Source of the DNA: Chloroflexus aggregans DSM 9485 | Lineage (GTDB): Bacteria > Chloroflexota > Chloroflexia > Chloroflexales > Chloroflexaceae | Assembly (NCBI RefSeq): GCF_000021945.1 | Contig: NC_011831.1 | Coordinates: 62,001 to 126,000, forward strand | Length of the DNA: 64,000 bases | Direction: 5' to 3' | In this document: one piece after another, positions 1-9,452 of the stretch | Numbering within the stretch: position 1 is the first letter of the stretch | Layout of the letters: each line of letters opens with the position of its first letter | Notes under the pieces: model-generated | Seen by the model: the letters and a program-made list of their open reading frames with translations, nothing else | Told to the model about the DNA's origin: nothing | Database searches by the model: none | Program-made: the position numbers and the translations under genes

Positions 1-223
1 GCATCTTTACAAAACAGGCGCGCGAAAGCTCACACCCTTTAGGGGTGGGATGAAGCGCGATACTGATGTGGAGATACACATTGCACATCCACACAACATC
101 ATCGACACAATCTATGATATACTGTATCCTAAAGAAAGGCGAGGGCACCGCCTTCGGGGAGGCTCAGCCGTTAGGCGGGCCGCAGAACCGAGAACCCCAC
201 AGGCTTTAGCCGTGGGCGTGTCA
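1..223 (+). mobile_element. IS200/IS605-type element end region (partial or non-autonomous)
   Basis: No transposase gene is visible, but the sequence has the look of IS200/IS605-family ends. Positions 194-217 form a subterminal hairpin (CCCAC, GGCT / AGCC, TGGG with small bulges) in a block resembling the right end and omega-RNA 3' part that follows tnpB genes, ending near GTGTCA at 218-223. A second hairpin of the same style (CACCC-TTTA-GGGGTG) lies at about 34-45, and TGTGGA/TCCACA arms flank 67-93. The right boundary falls exactly where the kinase reading frame on the minus strand stops making sense. Either this is the 3' tail of an element that starts before the window, or a short derivative carrying both ends. 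Family assignment is from memory of end structure, not a search. Confidence 0.5.
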
Positions 224-324
224 GTTAACAACGGTAAGCACAGGCTGGTAGCCAGCGCTTGTGAAATGGTTGTTTTACCGGTAGCCGGATGCCCGGTGAT
301 AATGATCAACGTTGGTGTTTGCAC
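224..324 (-). pseudogene. Truncated P-loop kinase-like gene (5' fragment)
   Basis: A GTG start at 324 opens a frame whose first 33 residues are a good N-terminus of a small AAA_33/zeta-toxin-like kinase: a beta-strand TLIIITG followed by Walker A GHPATGKTT and a helix. After the next residue or two (about 223) the frame runs into the mobile-element end and continues as low-complexity Arg/Pro-rich sequence to a stop at 112. The C-terminal catalytic part is missing, so the gene is taken as broken by the element. A TATAAT on the minus strand at about 335 lies only some 10 bp upstream of the GTG, which would give a leaderless or very short leader. The rest of the gene is not seen downstream in this window. 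Confidence 0.6.
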
Positions 325-512
325 AGTTGTATATTATACTTCCTCTCTTTGCGATCGGAGAGGAGCCGATCATTGTTTACCAGGCTCTACTGCGTGGTGG
401 TTGGGGAAGAGGAAAAAAGTGTACGTACCAAAAGCCATGAAACAACTCATCCCTCGCTTCCTGGTTATCGGGCGAGGGGTGAGGGGCAAACGGACAAGAG
501 GTGAGAACTCCT
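325..512. other. Intergenic, no gene seen
   Basis: Nothing coding is supported here. It holds the putative minus-strand promoter of the broken kinase (about 330-345) and an inverted pair CCTCTC/GAGAGG around 347-364. The short open frames lack protein-like composition. Confidence 0.5.
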
Positions 513-541
513 GCCCCTCTTCCACCTACGGGAAAAGGGGC
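513..541 (-). terminator. Hairpin downstream of isocitrate lyase
   Basis: GCCCCTCTTCC (513-523) pairs with GGAAAAGGGGC (531-541), one mismatch in 11 bp, with a 7-nt loop. It lies 20 bp after the aceA stop on the minus strand. There is no T-tract, so termination activity is only likely. Confidence 0.4.
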
Positions 542-560
542 ATGGCATGAGGGATCAAAT

Positions 561-1835
561 CTAATGGAACTGCTCTTCCTCGGTGCTTCCGGTCAGTGCC
601 GTGGTACTGATCTCACCACCGGCGATCACCTGCGCTACCTCGTCGAAGTAACCGGTACCGACCTCCCGCTGATGGCGGGTGGCTGTGTAGCCGAACGCTT
701 CAGCGGCAAACTCCGCTTGCTGCAACTCACTGTACGCCGCCATACCGTGATCACGATACTTCCGGGCCAAATCAAACATGCTATAGTTAAGCGTATGGAA
801 GCCGGCCAGCGTCACAAACTGGAACTTGTAGCCCATTGCGCCCAGCTCACGCTGGAATGCAGCAATCGTTGCATCGTCGAGCTTCTTCTTCCAGTTGAAC
901 GAAGGCGAGCAGTTGTACGCTAGCAGCTTGCCCGGGAATTGAGCATGAATTGCCTCGGCGAAGCGTCGTGCCTCTTCGAGGTTTGGCTCGCTCGTCTCGC
1001 ACCAGATCATATCGGCGTAAGGTGCATAGGCTAAGCCGCGTGCAATTGCCTGATCAAGGCCGGCCCGTACTCGATAGAAGCCTTCGCTGGTTCGCTCACC
1101 GGTGCAGAAGGGCCGGTCGCGCTCATCAATATCGCTCGTCAGCAAGGTTGCCGCATTAGCATCGGTACGCGCGATAATAAGGGTCGGCACCCCCATCACA
1201 TCGGCGGCCAAACGGGCAGCCACCAAATTGCGGATCGCAGCTTGGGTTGGGATCAACACTTTCCCACCCATATGCCCACATTTCTTTTCGGACGCAAGCT
1301 GATCTTCAAAGTGTACGCCCGCCGCACCGGCTTCGATGTACGCCTTCATAATCTCGAAGACATTGAGCGGGCCACCGAACCCGGCCTCAGCATCGGCAAC
1401 GATCGGCGCAAACCAGTAAATATCGTTGCGTCCTTCACTGTGGTAAATCTGATCGGCGCGTCGTAGCGCGTTGTTGATAGCCCGTACCAATTGTGGGCCT
1501 GAATTTGCCGGATAGAGGCTCTGGTCAGGGTACATTTGGCCGGCGAGGTTAGCGTCAGCCGCAACCTGCCATCCGCTCAAGTAGATCGCCTTCAATCCGG
1601 CCTTCACCTGCTGCATCGCCTGATTACCGGTCAGCGCGCCTAAGGCATTGATATACGGCTCGGTGTGCAGCAGATCCCACAAGCGCTCGGCACCCATCCG
1701 CGCCAGAGTGTATTCGATCTGTACCGAACCACGCAAACGATAGACATCTTCGGCAGTGTACGGACGCACAATACCGGCAAAGCGAGGTGTGTTCCAACTG
1801 TCTGCAATTTGTTTGATTTGTGCGGCACGATCCAT
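561..1835 (-). CDS. aceA: Isocitrate lyase
   Basis: Cleaves isocitrate to glyoxylate and succinate, the first step of the glyoxylate bypass, in the cytoplasm. The protein of about 424 residues is typical of bacterial ICL and carries the family signature [11 protein letters not shown] with the catalytic cysteine (around residue 185), the Mg-site region [17 protein letters not shown], and the C-terminal [10 protein letters not shown]. The ATG at 1835 is preferred over one at 1841 because GGAG sits about 7 nt before it, whereas it abuts the other. Malate synthase is not in the window. The gene stands alone, with a hairpin after it and about 120 bp of upstream sequence before the MazG-like gene. 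Confidence 0.95.
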   Translation of the reverse strand: MDRAAQIKQIADSWNTPRFAGIVRPYTAEDVYRLRGSVQIEYTLARMGAERLWDLLHTEPYINALGALTGNQAMQQVKAGLKAIYLSGWQVAADANLAGQMYPDQSLYPANSGPQLVRAINNALRRADQIYHSEGRNDIYWFAPIVADAEAGFGGPLNVFEIMKAYIEAGAAGVHFEDQLASEKKCGHMGGKVLIPTQAAIRNLVAARLAADVMGVPTLIIARTDANAATLLTSDIDERDRPFCTGERTSEGFYRVRAGLDQAIARGLAYAPYADMIWCETSEPNLEEARRFAEAIHAQFPGKLLAYNCSPSFNWKKKLDDATIAAFQRELGAMGYKFQFVTLAGFHTLNYSMFDLARKYRDHGMAAYSELQQAEFAAEAFGYTATRHQREVGTGYFDEVAQVIAGGEISTTALTGSTEEEQFH

Positions 1836-1962
1836 GTGCATTCTCCGGTTTCCTCATTGAACGTGACAGGCACGGTCAACTATTTCGATAGATAGGATGC
1901 ATTGTAATATCGGTCGTTACATCATAGTTACACGATTGTGAAAGGAAGTGCGACTAACCGAA

Positions 1963-2271
1963 TTATCCTTCCCACGTGCGTCCGTAGTTTTCGGCCAGTT
2001 TGGTTAAGATAGCCTGCTCAAGATCGATGTCGAGCAGGTACGCCAGTTGAAACAGATAATTGGCAACATCGGCCAGCTCACCGGCCAATGCTGCCCGGTC
2101 ACTCGGTTCATCGCGAAATTGAAAATGTTCAAGGATTTCAGCCGCTTCCACCGCTACCGAAATCGCAATGTTGCGTGGGGTTTGCGGGAAGATGCTGTCA
2201 GGTGCGTACCAACCTTTGTCGGTTACAAACCGGTTAATTACATCGGTTAGCTCAGCAATACTCATCGCCAT
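1963..2271 (-). CDS. MazG-like nucleotide pyrophosphohydrolase
   Basis: A 102-residue all-alpha protein of the MazG/dUTPase superfamily, predicted to hydrolyse (d)NTPs to NMP and pyrophosphate as house-cleaning. The metal-binding pattern is visible as EAAEILEHFQ followed by ELADVANYLFQLA, i.e. the EExxE-and-ExxD style helices. Length matches single-domain MazG-like proteins. AAGGAG lies 9 nt before the ATG at 2271. It is transcribed divergently from the small gene at 2368. Substrate cannot be told from the sequence. Confidence 0.85.
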   Translation of the reverse strand: MAMSIAELTDVINRFVTDKGWYAPDSIFPQTPRNIAISVAVEAAEILEHFQFRDEPSDRAALAGELADVANYLFQLAYLLDIDLEQAILTKLAENYGRTWEG

Positions 2272-2367
2272 CAGTATGACTCCTTTCCCTGTCTACGTTT
2301 GTCTCATTGTAGAGCAAGAATGGTATAATGTCAGCGGTATGTGCGGGTGCATAAGAAGAGGATGCCT

Positions 2368-2583
2368 ATGCTGACTATTGATGCTATTGCCCAGTACTGT
2401 GAGCAAGAAATTGCACGGTTACAACTGGCCGGTGATCGGGAAGAGCTACGTCGTCTTCAACTCGCGATTGGTGTGATCATGAAAGCTGCCGAGCAAGTGC
2501 GTGACCGCGAGACGGCAATGCGCTTTCGCGTACTGGCGGCACGCGCGGCCAATGCCCAAGAGTTGATTGCCGGCGAGGATTAA
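2368..2583 (+). CDS. Small conserved-looking protein, function unknown
   Basis: About 71 residues, mostly predicted helix and rich in Glu, Arg, Leu and Ala, with no membrane segment or known motif; I do not recognise the family. The start at 2368 (MLTIDAIAQY) is chosen because AGAAGAGG lies at proper distance, while the upstream GTG (2341) and ATG (2362) lack suitably placed sites. TATAAT at 2323-2328 could be its -10 element. Heptad-like spacing of hydrophobics suggests a short coiled coil or helical hairpin. Confidence 0.6.
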   Translation: MLTIDAIAQYCEQEIARLQLAGDREELRRLQLAIGVIMKAAEQVRDRETAMRFRVLAARAANAQELIAGED

Positions 2584-2885
2584 TACGCGGTCACTCCCGC
2601 CGCAAGACGGTCATGGTTCCGGTAAGGATCGGCTCTGTCGACTGCCTCATTCCTTGCCTGAGCTGAATGTGTGCCGTAGGTTACCCTTCATCGGGCACGA
2701 TTTGTACACCGGCGGTAGCGGCCCGTTCGGCACTGCAAAGCGTTCGTTCATTGTACCGTGTGTTACAATGTTGCCTCAGTAGGTGAAACGTAAACTTCCG
2801 GTTGTGTCGGCTCACGGTTTCTTTCACCGGATGAATAGCTATTCACAAACTCTCTCTTAATTTGCATAAGGAGCAATGACGTTCC
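2584..2885. other. Intergenic region upstream of threonine dehydratase
   Basis: About 300 bp without a convincing gene. It contains a possible promoter around 2757-2768 (TGTGTTACAAT, extended -10 like) and AAGGAG at about 2869 before the ilvA start. An ATG at 2876 is out of frame with ilvA. No clear dyad was seen. Confidence 0.4.
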
Positions 2886-4121
2886 ATGAATCGGTTTGCT
2901 ATCGAACTCGCCGATATTCAAGCTGCCCGGCGTGCCTTGCGCTCGATAATTTTGCCGACGCCGGTACTGCCTGCTACCCGACTCAGCGCGGAGCTAGGCG
3001 GGCCGATCTTTTACAAAGCTGAGAATACCCAACAGAGTGGTTCATTTAAGATTCGGGGCGCGTATAACACCATCGTTCATCTTTCACCCGAAGAAAAGGC
3101 GCGTGGCGTGATCGCACCCTCCGCCGGGAACCATGCCCAAGGTGTTGCCCAGGCTGCACAATTACTCGGCGTAAAAGCAACGATTGTTATGCCCGAACGT
3201 GCTCCGTTGACCAAAGTGGTTGCCACCCGTCGGCTCGGCGCCGAAGTCATCCTACACGGTGCGACGTTTGATGATGCAGTTGCTTACGCTCATACTTTGA
3301 AGGAAGAACGAGGTCTGACGTATGTCCATGCGTTTGATCATCCGCGTGTGATTGCCGGTCAAGGAACTATCGGGCTGGAATTGGTTGAAGCCCTCCCCGA
3401 TCTGCAACAACTCATCGTTCCGATTGGGGGTGGTGGTTTGATCGGCGGCATTGCCCTCGCCGTCAAGACCTTGCTCCCGCACGTCCGTATCGTTGGTGTA
3501 CAAGCCGCCGGTTGCGCACCGGTGCCGGCATCACTCGCTGCCGGCCATCCGGTTACGGTACCTACCGCACACACGATTGCCGACGGTATCGCCGTTAAGC
3601 GTCCCGGAGAACTAACCTTACCGATGATTCAAGCACTCGTCGATGAGGTGGTCACCGTCGATGATGAAGAGATTGTGATGGCGATAGCCCACGTCTTGCA
3701 ATATAGCCGGCTAGTGGTTGAGGGTGCCGGTGCAGCCGGTGTGGCAGCACTGCTCAGTGGGAAGGTGCCGGTCCAACCGAATCAGGTCACCGCGACCATT
3801 CTCTGCGGTGGGAATATCGACGCCAACCTGCTCATGCGCGTGATCGAATATGCGCTGGTGCGACAGGGGCGCTACCTCCTCCTCCGTACCAGTGTCGACG
3901 ACCGACCGGGTGGATTAGCAGCGCTCGTCAATCACGTTGCCTCGACCGGTGCGAGTGTAATGGACCTGTTCCATCGCCGGGGGATGTGGCGAGTGCCGAT
4001 TGACCGTGCCGGTGTCGAGTTGATCCTTGAGGTGCGCGATGAGGAGCATACCCAAGCAGTGATCGATTCCCTGGAACGGGCCGGGTTCCATTGTGAACGC
4101 GAATCGAATTGGCCGTTGTGA
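2886..4121 (+). CDS. ilvA: Threonine dehydratase, biosynthetic type with ACT domain
   Basis: PLP enzyme deaminating threonine to 2-oxobutanoate, the entry to isoleucine synthesis. The PLP lysine lies in SGSFKIRGAY (about residue 55), the phosphate-binding glycine loop is GGGGLIGG (about 185), and fold-type II features such as SAGNHAQGVA are present. After residue 325 an ACT-like regulatory domain follows (LLLRTSVDDRPGGLAALVNH). At 411 residues it is the short form with a single ACT domain, shorter than the E. coli IlvA of about 514 residues. Such forms can be feedback-regulated or catabolic (TdcB-like), so isoleucine inhibition is only probable. FtsW/RodA follows on the same strand. Confidence 0.93.
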   Translation: MNRFAIELADIQAARRALRSIILPTPVLPATRLSAELGGPIFYKAENTQQSGSFKIRGAYNTIVHLSPEEKARGVIAPSAGNHAQGVAQAAQLLGVKATIVMPERAPLTKVVATRRLGAEVILHGATFDDAVAYAHTLKEERGLTYVHAFDHPRVIAGQGTIGLELVEALPDLQQLIVPIGGGGLIGGIALAVKTLLPHVRIVGVQAAGCAPVPASLAAGHPVTVPTAHTIADGIAVKRPGELTLPMIQALVDEVVTVDDEEIVMAIAHVLQYSRLVVEGAGAAGVAALLSGKVPVQPNQVTATILCGGNIDANLLMRVIEYALVRQGRYLLLRTSVDDRPGGLAALVNHVASTGASVMDLFHRRGMWRVPIDRAGVELILEVRDEEHTQAVIDSLERAGFHCERESNWPL

Positions 4122-4197
4122 CCGAACGTGCCCCAACAATACGCTGTAGTGTCTTCACCCTCCCACGGCGAGCAGCGTATTACCTCAAGGAGTATCT

Positions 4198-5616
4198 ATG
4201 GCAACAATCCGTGCCGCCTTCAACCAACTGCGCCGTCTTCGCGCTGTCGAGTTGCAATTGCTGGTAACGGTACTACTCTTCTTTGCCGCCGGCTATCTGT
4301 TGGTGATAGTGGCTACCGGTCAGAGCGAACTGCAAACGACCCTCAGTGGGTTGGCCCGCCTCCTCTGGCCATCAAGCCTGCCCCTACTACTCTTTCTGGC
4401 GATCTCCCTCGGCCTATCGTGGCGTAGTCCGACCGCTGATCAGTTGATCTTGCCGCTGGTTGCTTTACTTGCCGGCCTGAGTCTCATGATGACGGCACGG
4501 TTAGAGCCGGGATTGAATCAGATTGCTATTTGTAGTAATGCTGCCGGTGATCGCTTTCCGTGCTACGAAGGGATTGCCGCCAAGCAGACTCTGTGGGTGA
4601 CGCTGGGCACGGTGATTATGGCAACCATCCTCTTCACCCCACTCGATCGTATCTGCATCAGACTGTTTCGCCTCTCGTTTATCGACGTGCTCGATCACTA
4701 CCGCTATCTCTGGTTGTCGCTAGGGCTTCTGCTCATTTTGGCGACGTTCATCTTCGGTGTTGATCCTAATGGTAGTGGGGTACGAGTCTGGTTCAATCTT
4801 GGCTTGTTCTATTTTCAACCGTCGGAATTGCTTAAAATTATTCTTGTCATCTTTATGGCTTCTTACCTTAACGAATACCGTGAGATTGTCCAATCGAGTT
4901 ACCGACTTGGGCCTTTGAAGTTACCGCCACTACCCTACATAGCCCCTCTCATCATTATGTGGGGGATTGCCATGCTGACCATCGTGTTTCAGCGCGATCT
5001 GGGAGCCGCCCTCCTGCTGTTCGGTGTCTTTTTGGCGATGCTCTACGTAGCAACGGGACGCGGGCTATACGTTTTTGTCGGTATGGCAGCCTTTGCCGGT
5101 GGTGCCTATTTGCTCTACCGTTTTCTCCCGATTGTCGCTTTGCGCGTCTCGGTTTGGCTTGATCCATGGGCCACGGCCCAAGGGTCGGGATACCAGATCG
5201 TACAAGCAATCTATGCCCTCGCTTCTGGCGGTATCTTTGGAGCCGGTCTTGGTCGCGGTGTGCCTGAGTACGTACCGGCTGTGCATACCGACTTTATCTT
5301 TGTCGCAATCGGAGAGGAGATGGGCCTGGCCGGTACGTTGGCGGTACTCATCGCCTACATGCTGCTGATCTTTCGTGGTTACCATGTGGCACTGACGATT
5401 CCCGGTCGTTTCCGCGGTTTTGAGCAGTTGCTGGTGGTAGGACTAACGTCGATCATTGCCGTGCAATCGTTCATTATTCTCGGTGGGAATCTGCGACTCA
5501 TCCCACTCACCGGCATTACGCTCCCCTTTATTTCGTATGGTGGTTCGTCGATTGTCATCAACTTTCTCATCATCGGCTTGCTGCTACGTATTTCCATCAG
5601 CGATAAGACGTTCTGA
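4198..5616 (+). CDS. SEDS peptidoglycan glycosyltransferase (FtsW/RodA/SpoVE family)
   Basis: Integral membrane protein of 472 residues with about ten or more hydrophobic segments, predicted to polymerise lipid II with a partner class B PBP during division or elongation. SEDS hallmarks are present: WFNLGLFYFQPSELLKI, the FQRDLGAALL motif containing the key Asp region, GLGRGVPEYVPAVHTDFIF, and the C-terminal PLTGITLPFISYGGSS. The ATG at 4198 follows AAGGAG. Length and a longer N-terminal part would fit FtsW-like proteins, but FtsW and RodA cannot be separated here because no PBP, mur or mre gene is adjacent. Confidence 0.9.
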   Translation: MATIRAAFNQLRRLRAVELQLLVTVLLFFAAGYLLVIVATGQSELQTTLSGLARLLWPSSLPLLLFLAISLGLSWRSPTADQLILPLVALLAGLSLMMTARLEPGLNQIAICSNAAGDRFPCYEGIAAKQTLWVTLGTVIMATILFTPLDRICIRLFRLSFIDVLDHYRYLWLSLGLLLILATFIFGVDPNGSGVRVWFNLGLFYFQPSELLKIILVIFMASYLNEYREIVQSSYRLGPLKLPPLPYIAPLIIMWGIAMLTIVFQRDLGAALLLFGVFLAMLYVATGRGLYVFVGMAAFAGGAYLLYRFLPIVALRVSVWLDPWATAQGSGYQIVQAIYALASGGIFGAGLGRGVPEYVPAVHTDFIFVAIGEEMGLAGTLAVLIAYMLLIFRGYHVALTIPGRFRGFEQLLVVGLTSIIAVQSFIILGGNLRLIPLTGITLPFISYGGSSIVINFLIIGLLLRISISDKTF

Positions 5617-5637
5617 TTCTTGTTTGCCAAAAACCAA

Positions 5638-5670
5638 TTGCCGCAGCCTCGTTCAGCGAGACTGCGGCAG
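5638..5670. terminator. Strong hairpin between convergent ftsW-like and sqr genes
   Basis: GCCGCAGCCTCG (5640-5651) pairs with CGAGACTGCGGC (5657-5668) around TTCAG, with one internal mismatch. It lies between two convergent genes and probably serves both. No long T-tract follows on either strand. Confidence 0.65.
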
Positions 5671-5702
5671 AAGGGGGAGGGAGGAGACCCGGGAAAAAAT
5701 CG

Positions 5703-6893
5703 TTACATCCGTCCGCGGAGCATACCGTTCCAGTACATTGCCGGCAGGCCGTAGGCCTTCAGCGCGTACATGCTATAGCGCTCTTGCGACTGATCGAACG
5801 GGAAGCTCTCTTTTGGCTGATTGGTGTAATCGAACTCGGCCAAAATCAAGCTGCCGTAACCGGTCACCAGCGGGCACGACGTATAACCATCGTAGGTTGC
5901 CGGCAGGGTCTCCTTGGCGATGGCTGCCATCAGGTTCGCTACCACCACCGGTGCTTGCTTGCGGACGGCAGCGCCGGTCTTCGATGTCGGCAGGCTCGAG
6001 CAGTCACCAAGGCTGAAGACGTTCGGGTAGCGCTTGTGCTGGAGTGTGTACTGATCCACATCAACCCAACCACCACTGTTCGCCAACGCACTGCTCTTGA
6101 TCACATCTGGCGCACTCTGGGGTGGTGAAACGTGCAGCATATCGAAGTGAACCGTCACCGTCTCCTGGGTTGCCAGGTTGCGGAAGACGGCCTCACGCGC
6201 CTCACCACGCACTTCAATCAGATCATGCTGATAGTGAACATTAATCCCCTTCCGCGCCACGACTCGGTTCAACGCATCGGCATACTTCTTAACGGCAAAA
6301 ATTGCAGCGCCGGCGTGGTAGAAATTGAGCTGGCTTTGCTGACGCACACCCGAACGGCGGAAGTAGTCATCGGCAAGGTAGACGATCTTCTGGGGCGCAC
6401 CACCACACTTAATCGGTGTGCTCGGATGGGTGAAGACTGCATTGCCGCCGCGGAACGTGCGAATGTTCTGCCACGTATACTCAACCGTGTCATACGAGTA
6501 GTTCGAGCAGACGCCGTTCTTGCCGAGCGTCTCAGGGAGACCCTTCACCTTGCCCCAGTCAATCTGAATTCCGAGGGCAACCACCAAAAAGTCATACGTG
6601 ATCGTTTCACCGTTGCTCAGCGTCACGCTATTGTTATCTGGATCAAATGCAGTAACTCGCTCCTTCAGCCACGTCACACCCGGTGGGATGTAATCGGCTT
6701 CAGGCCGTGCCGACTGCTCGCGTGGGAAGACGCCAGCGCCAACCAGCGTCCACAATGGCTGATAATAATGAACGGTCGATGGCTCGATCAGAGCAATCTC
6801 CGGTGGATTCGGTTGATCCATCAGTTGGGCGGCAACAGTCAGACCGGCGGTACCGCCACCGGCAATGACGACTTGATAGTGGCTCTTGGCCAT
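5703..6893 (-). CDS. sqr: Sulfide:quinone oxidoreductase, type II
   Basis: Flavoprotein that oxidises sulfide and passes electrons to the quinone pool at the membrane, here plausibly feeding photosynthetic or respiratory electron transport. The 396 residues open with the FAD Rossmann motif VVIAGGGTAGLTVA. Two cysteines sit in the contexts expected for the redox pair of type II SQR (human SQOR-like): PIKCGGAPQK near residue 163 and YTSCPLVTGYG near residue 342. The FAD-binding end motif is FSLGDCSSLPTSKTG. No N-terminal signal is seen; membrane attachment is peripheral in the family. It lies downstream of the DUF1641 and MBL-rhodanese genes on the same strand, consistent with a sulfide operon. 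Confidence 0.93.
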   Translation of the reverse strand: MAKSHYQVVIAGGGTAGLTVAAQLMDQPNPPEIALIEPSTVHYYQPLWTLVGAGVFPREQSARPEADYIPPGVTWLKERVTAFDPDNNSVTLSNGETITYDFLVVALGIQIDWGKVKGLPETLGKNGVCSNYSYDTVEYTWQNIRTFRGGNAVFTHPSTPIKCGGAPQKIVYLADDYFRRSGVRQQSQLNFYHAGAAIFAVKKYADALNRVVARKGINVHYQHDLIEVRGEAREAVFRNLATQETVTVHFDMLHVSPPQSAPDVIKSSALANSGGWVDVDQYTLQHKRYPNVFSLGDCSSLPTSKTGAAVRKQAPVVVANLMAAIAKETLPATYDGYTSCPLVTGYGSLILAEFDYTNQPKESFPFDQSQERYSMYALKAYGLPAMYWNGMLRGRM

Positions 6894-6966
6894 AGCAGTT
6901 CCCTCTCTCCTAGTGTAGGTTAATCCGCATTTCTTATCGTGACACCATGCGACACTATTTCACCGA

Positions 6967-7662
6967 CTAACCGGGCAATTTCTGTCCAAACCGTTCGGCG
7001 AAACTGAGGGCGAACCCAAGTGAGCGCTGTACATCGCGGTTGAAGAGTGCGCCCAACAACGACATTGGGCCAGCGCGGCGCGGTTCACGTTGCGCACTGA
7101 CCAACGCATGGGCAGCAGCTCCCATCACGTGCAGGGTCTTCGGATCAAGCACGCCTGAATTCATCAGCGCCTTCATCTCTTCCGACTCCATCAGCGCCAC
7201 CAGATTACGCAGCGCCAACAGACCTTGTCGTGCGGTATCCTCTAAATCGACCCCTTGCCGCTTAATGGCTGCGTACAGCTCATCGATCATGTCAACCGTC
7301 ATCGCGGCAAAACCGGGAGCTTGCTTCGCCAGATCGTTCAGAACCAACAATTGCTCACTCAATCCGGCCAAAGCCCGCAGCGTGGCCGGATCGGTTAGCC
7401 GTTCGAGGGCATGGAGGCCGATTTTCAACCGTTCATCAATGTCAACACCGGCCTTTGCTGCATCGCGGTACAAACCATCAATCGTGTCGGTCGCCATGGC
7501 CACTAGCGCTGGAGCCTCATCGGCTAGCGCATTGACCTTCGCCAAATGCTGCTCAAGTCGATCCATCCGCTCCATCATTTGGTTGAGCAGCTCGGCGATG
7601 TGCCCTGCATCGAGTGACTGCATCTCGGCGGTCGTTCCTCCATTGGTTTGTGTGTAGGTCAT
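6967..7662 (-). CDS. DUF1641 family protein
   Basis: A soluble helical protein of 231 residues with a duplicated pattern (two repeats of LxxLNxLAxxAPxxxAMxxDxIDxLY around residues 30-60 and 105-140) ending in a basic, aromatic tail. This matches my memory of DUF1641, often found near SQR and formate dehydrogenase genes. Function is not known. The ATG at 7662 is chosen since CCAGGAAAAG precedes it and the sequence before is non-conserved. Its position between SQR and the persulfide-processing protein suggests a helper or regulatory role in sulfide oxidation, which is inference from context. Confidence 0.8.
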   Translation of the reverse strand: MTYTQTNGGTTAEMQSLDAGHIAELLNQMMERMDRLEQHLAKVNALADEAPALVAMATDTIDGLYRDAAKAGVDIDERLKIGLHALERLTDPATLRALAGLSEQLLVLNDLAKQAPGFAAMTVDMIDELYAAIKRQGVDLEDTARQGLLALRNLVALMESEEMKALMNSGVLDPKTLHVMGAAAHALVSAQREPRRAGPMSLLGALFNRDVQRSLGFALSFAERFGQKLPG

Positions 7663-7680
7663 AGCTTTTCCTGGTTGTTG

Positions 7681-7701
7681 GGCTCGAAGATCGTTCGAGC
7701 C
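7681..7701 (-). other. Perfect 8-bp inverted repeat in the DUF1641 leader
   Basis: GGCTCGAA and TTCGAGCC flank GATCG, about 20 bp upstream of the DUF1641 start codon. It could be an RNA hairpin near the ribosome site or a protein-binding dyad. Confidence 0.45.
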
Positions 7702-7724
7702 AAGCCAATCGCCCACTTCATATG

Positions 7725-7767
7725 TCCTGCACCTACGACCGGTGGAGAGATGGTCGCAGGTGCAGGA
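7725..7767 (-). terminator. Long hairpin between MBL-rhodanese and DUF1641 genes
   Basis: Sixteen-base arms (7725-7740 and 7752-7767), differing only by one wobble pair, surround an 11-nt loop just after the MBL-rhodanese stop. No T-tract follows, so it may act as a processing or partial-termination signal inside the operon. Confidence 0.5.
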
Positions 7768-7781
7768 GAAGACCTATCTGC

Positions 7782-9182
<1,401 letters not shown>

Positions 9183-9307
9183 CGCTTTTGTCCCCTTTCT
9201 GACTACGGTGTTCGCAATGCAGTGTGGCGCCAACTGCTTTTCTAACGTGTTGGGATTTCTTGTACGGAGAATAACAAGAATTCCCCCTTGGCAGAAGCCG
9301 GTTCTTG

Positions 9308-9328
9308 CTTATACTATCTCTAAATAAG
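9308..9328. promoter_or_regulatory. LysR-type T-N11-A box
   Basis: CTTAT (9308-9312), eleven bases, then ATAAG (9324-9328), a perfect dyad with the classical LysR spacing, and a further CTTAT at 9331-9335. It is located between the divergent MBL-rhodanese (start 9182) and lysR (start 9453) genes, where an LTTR would both autoregulate and activate its target. Confidence 0.7.
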
Positions 9329-9452
9329 AACTTATATCTGACTTGTAGCCTGCTCATCGCATTCTGGCATAAATGGACGATTCAACGAATACTAGAGGCA
9401 TGTATTTCTTCGCTATTACCTATTCATAGATTCGCTGAAAAGGACTCGTGCA

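Noticed and set aside
50-550. 166-codon plus-strand frame at the window start
   Set aside because: It runs through mobile-element ends and intergenic sequence, with no domain-like pattern; the minus frame holds a real Walker A.
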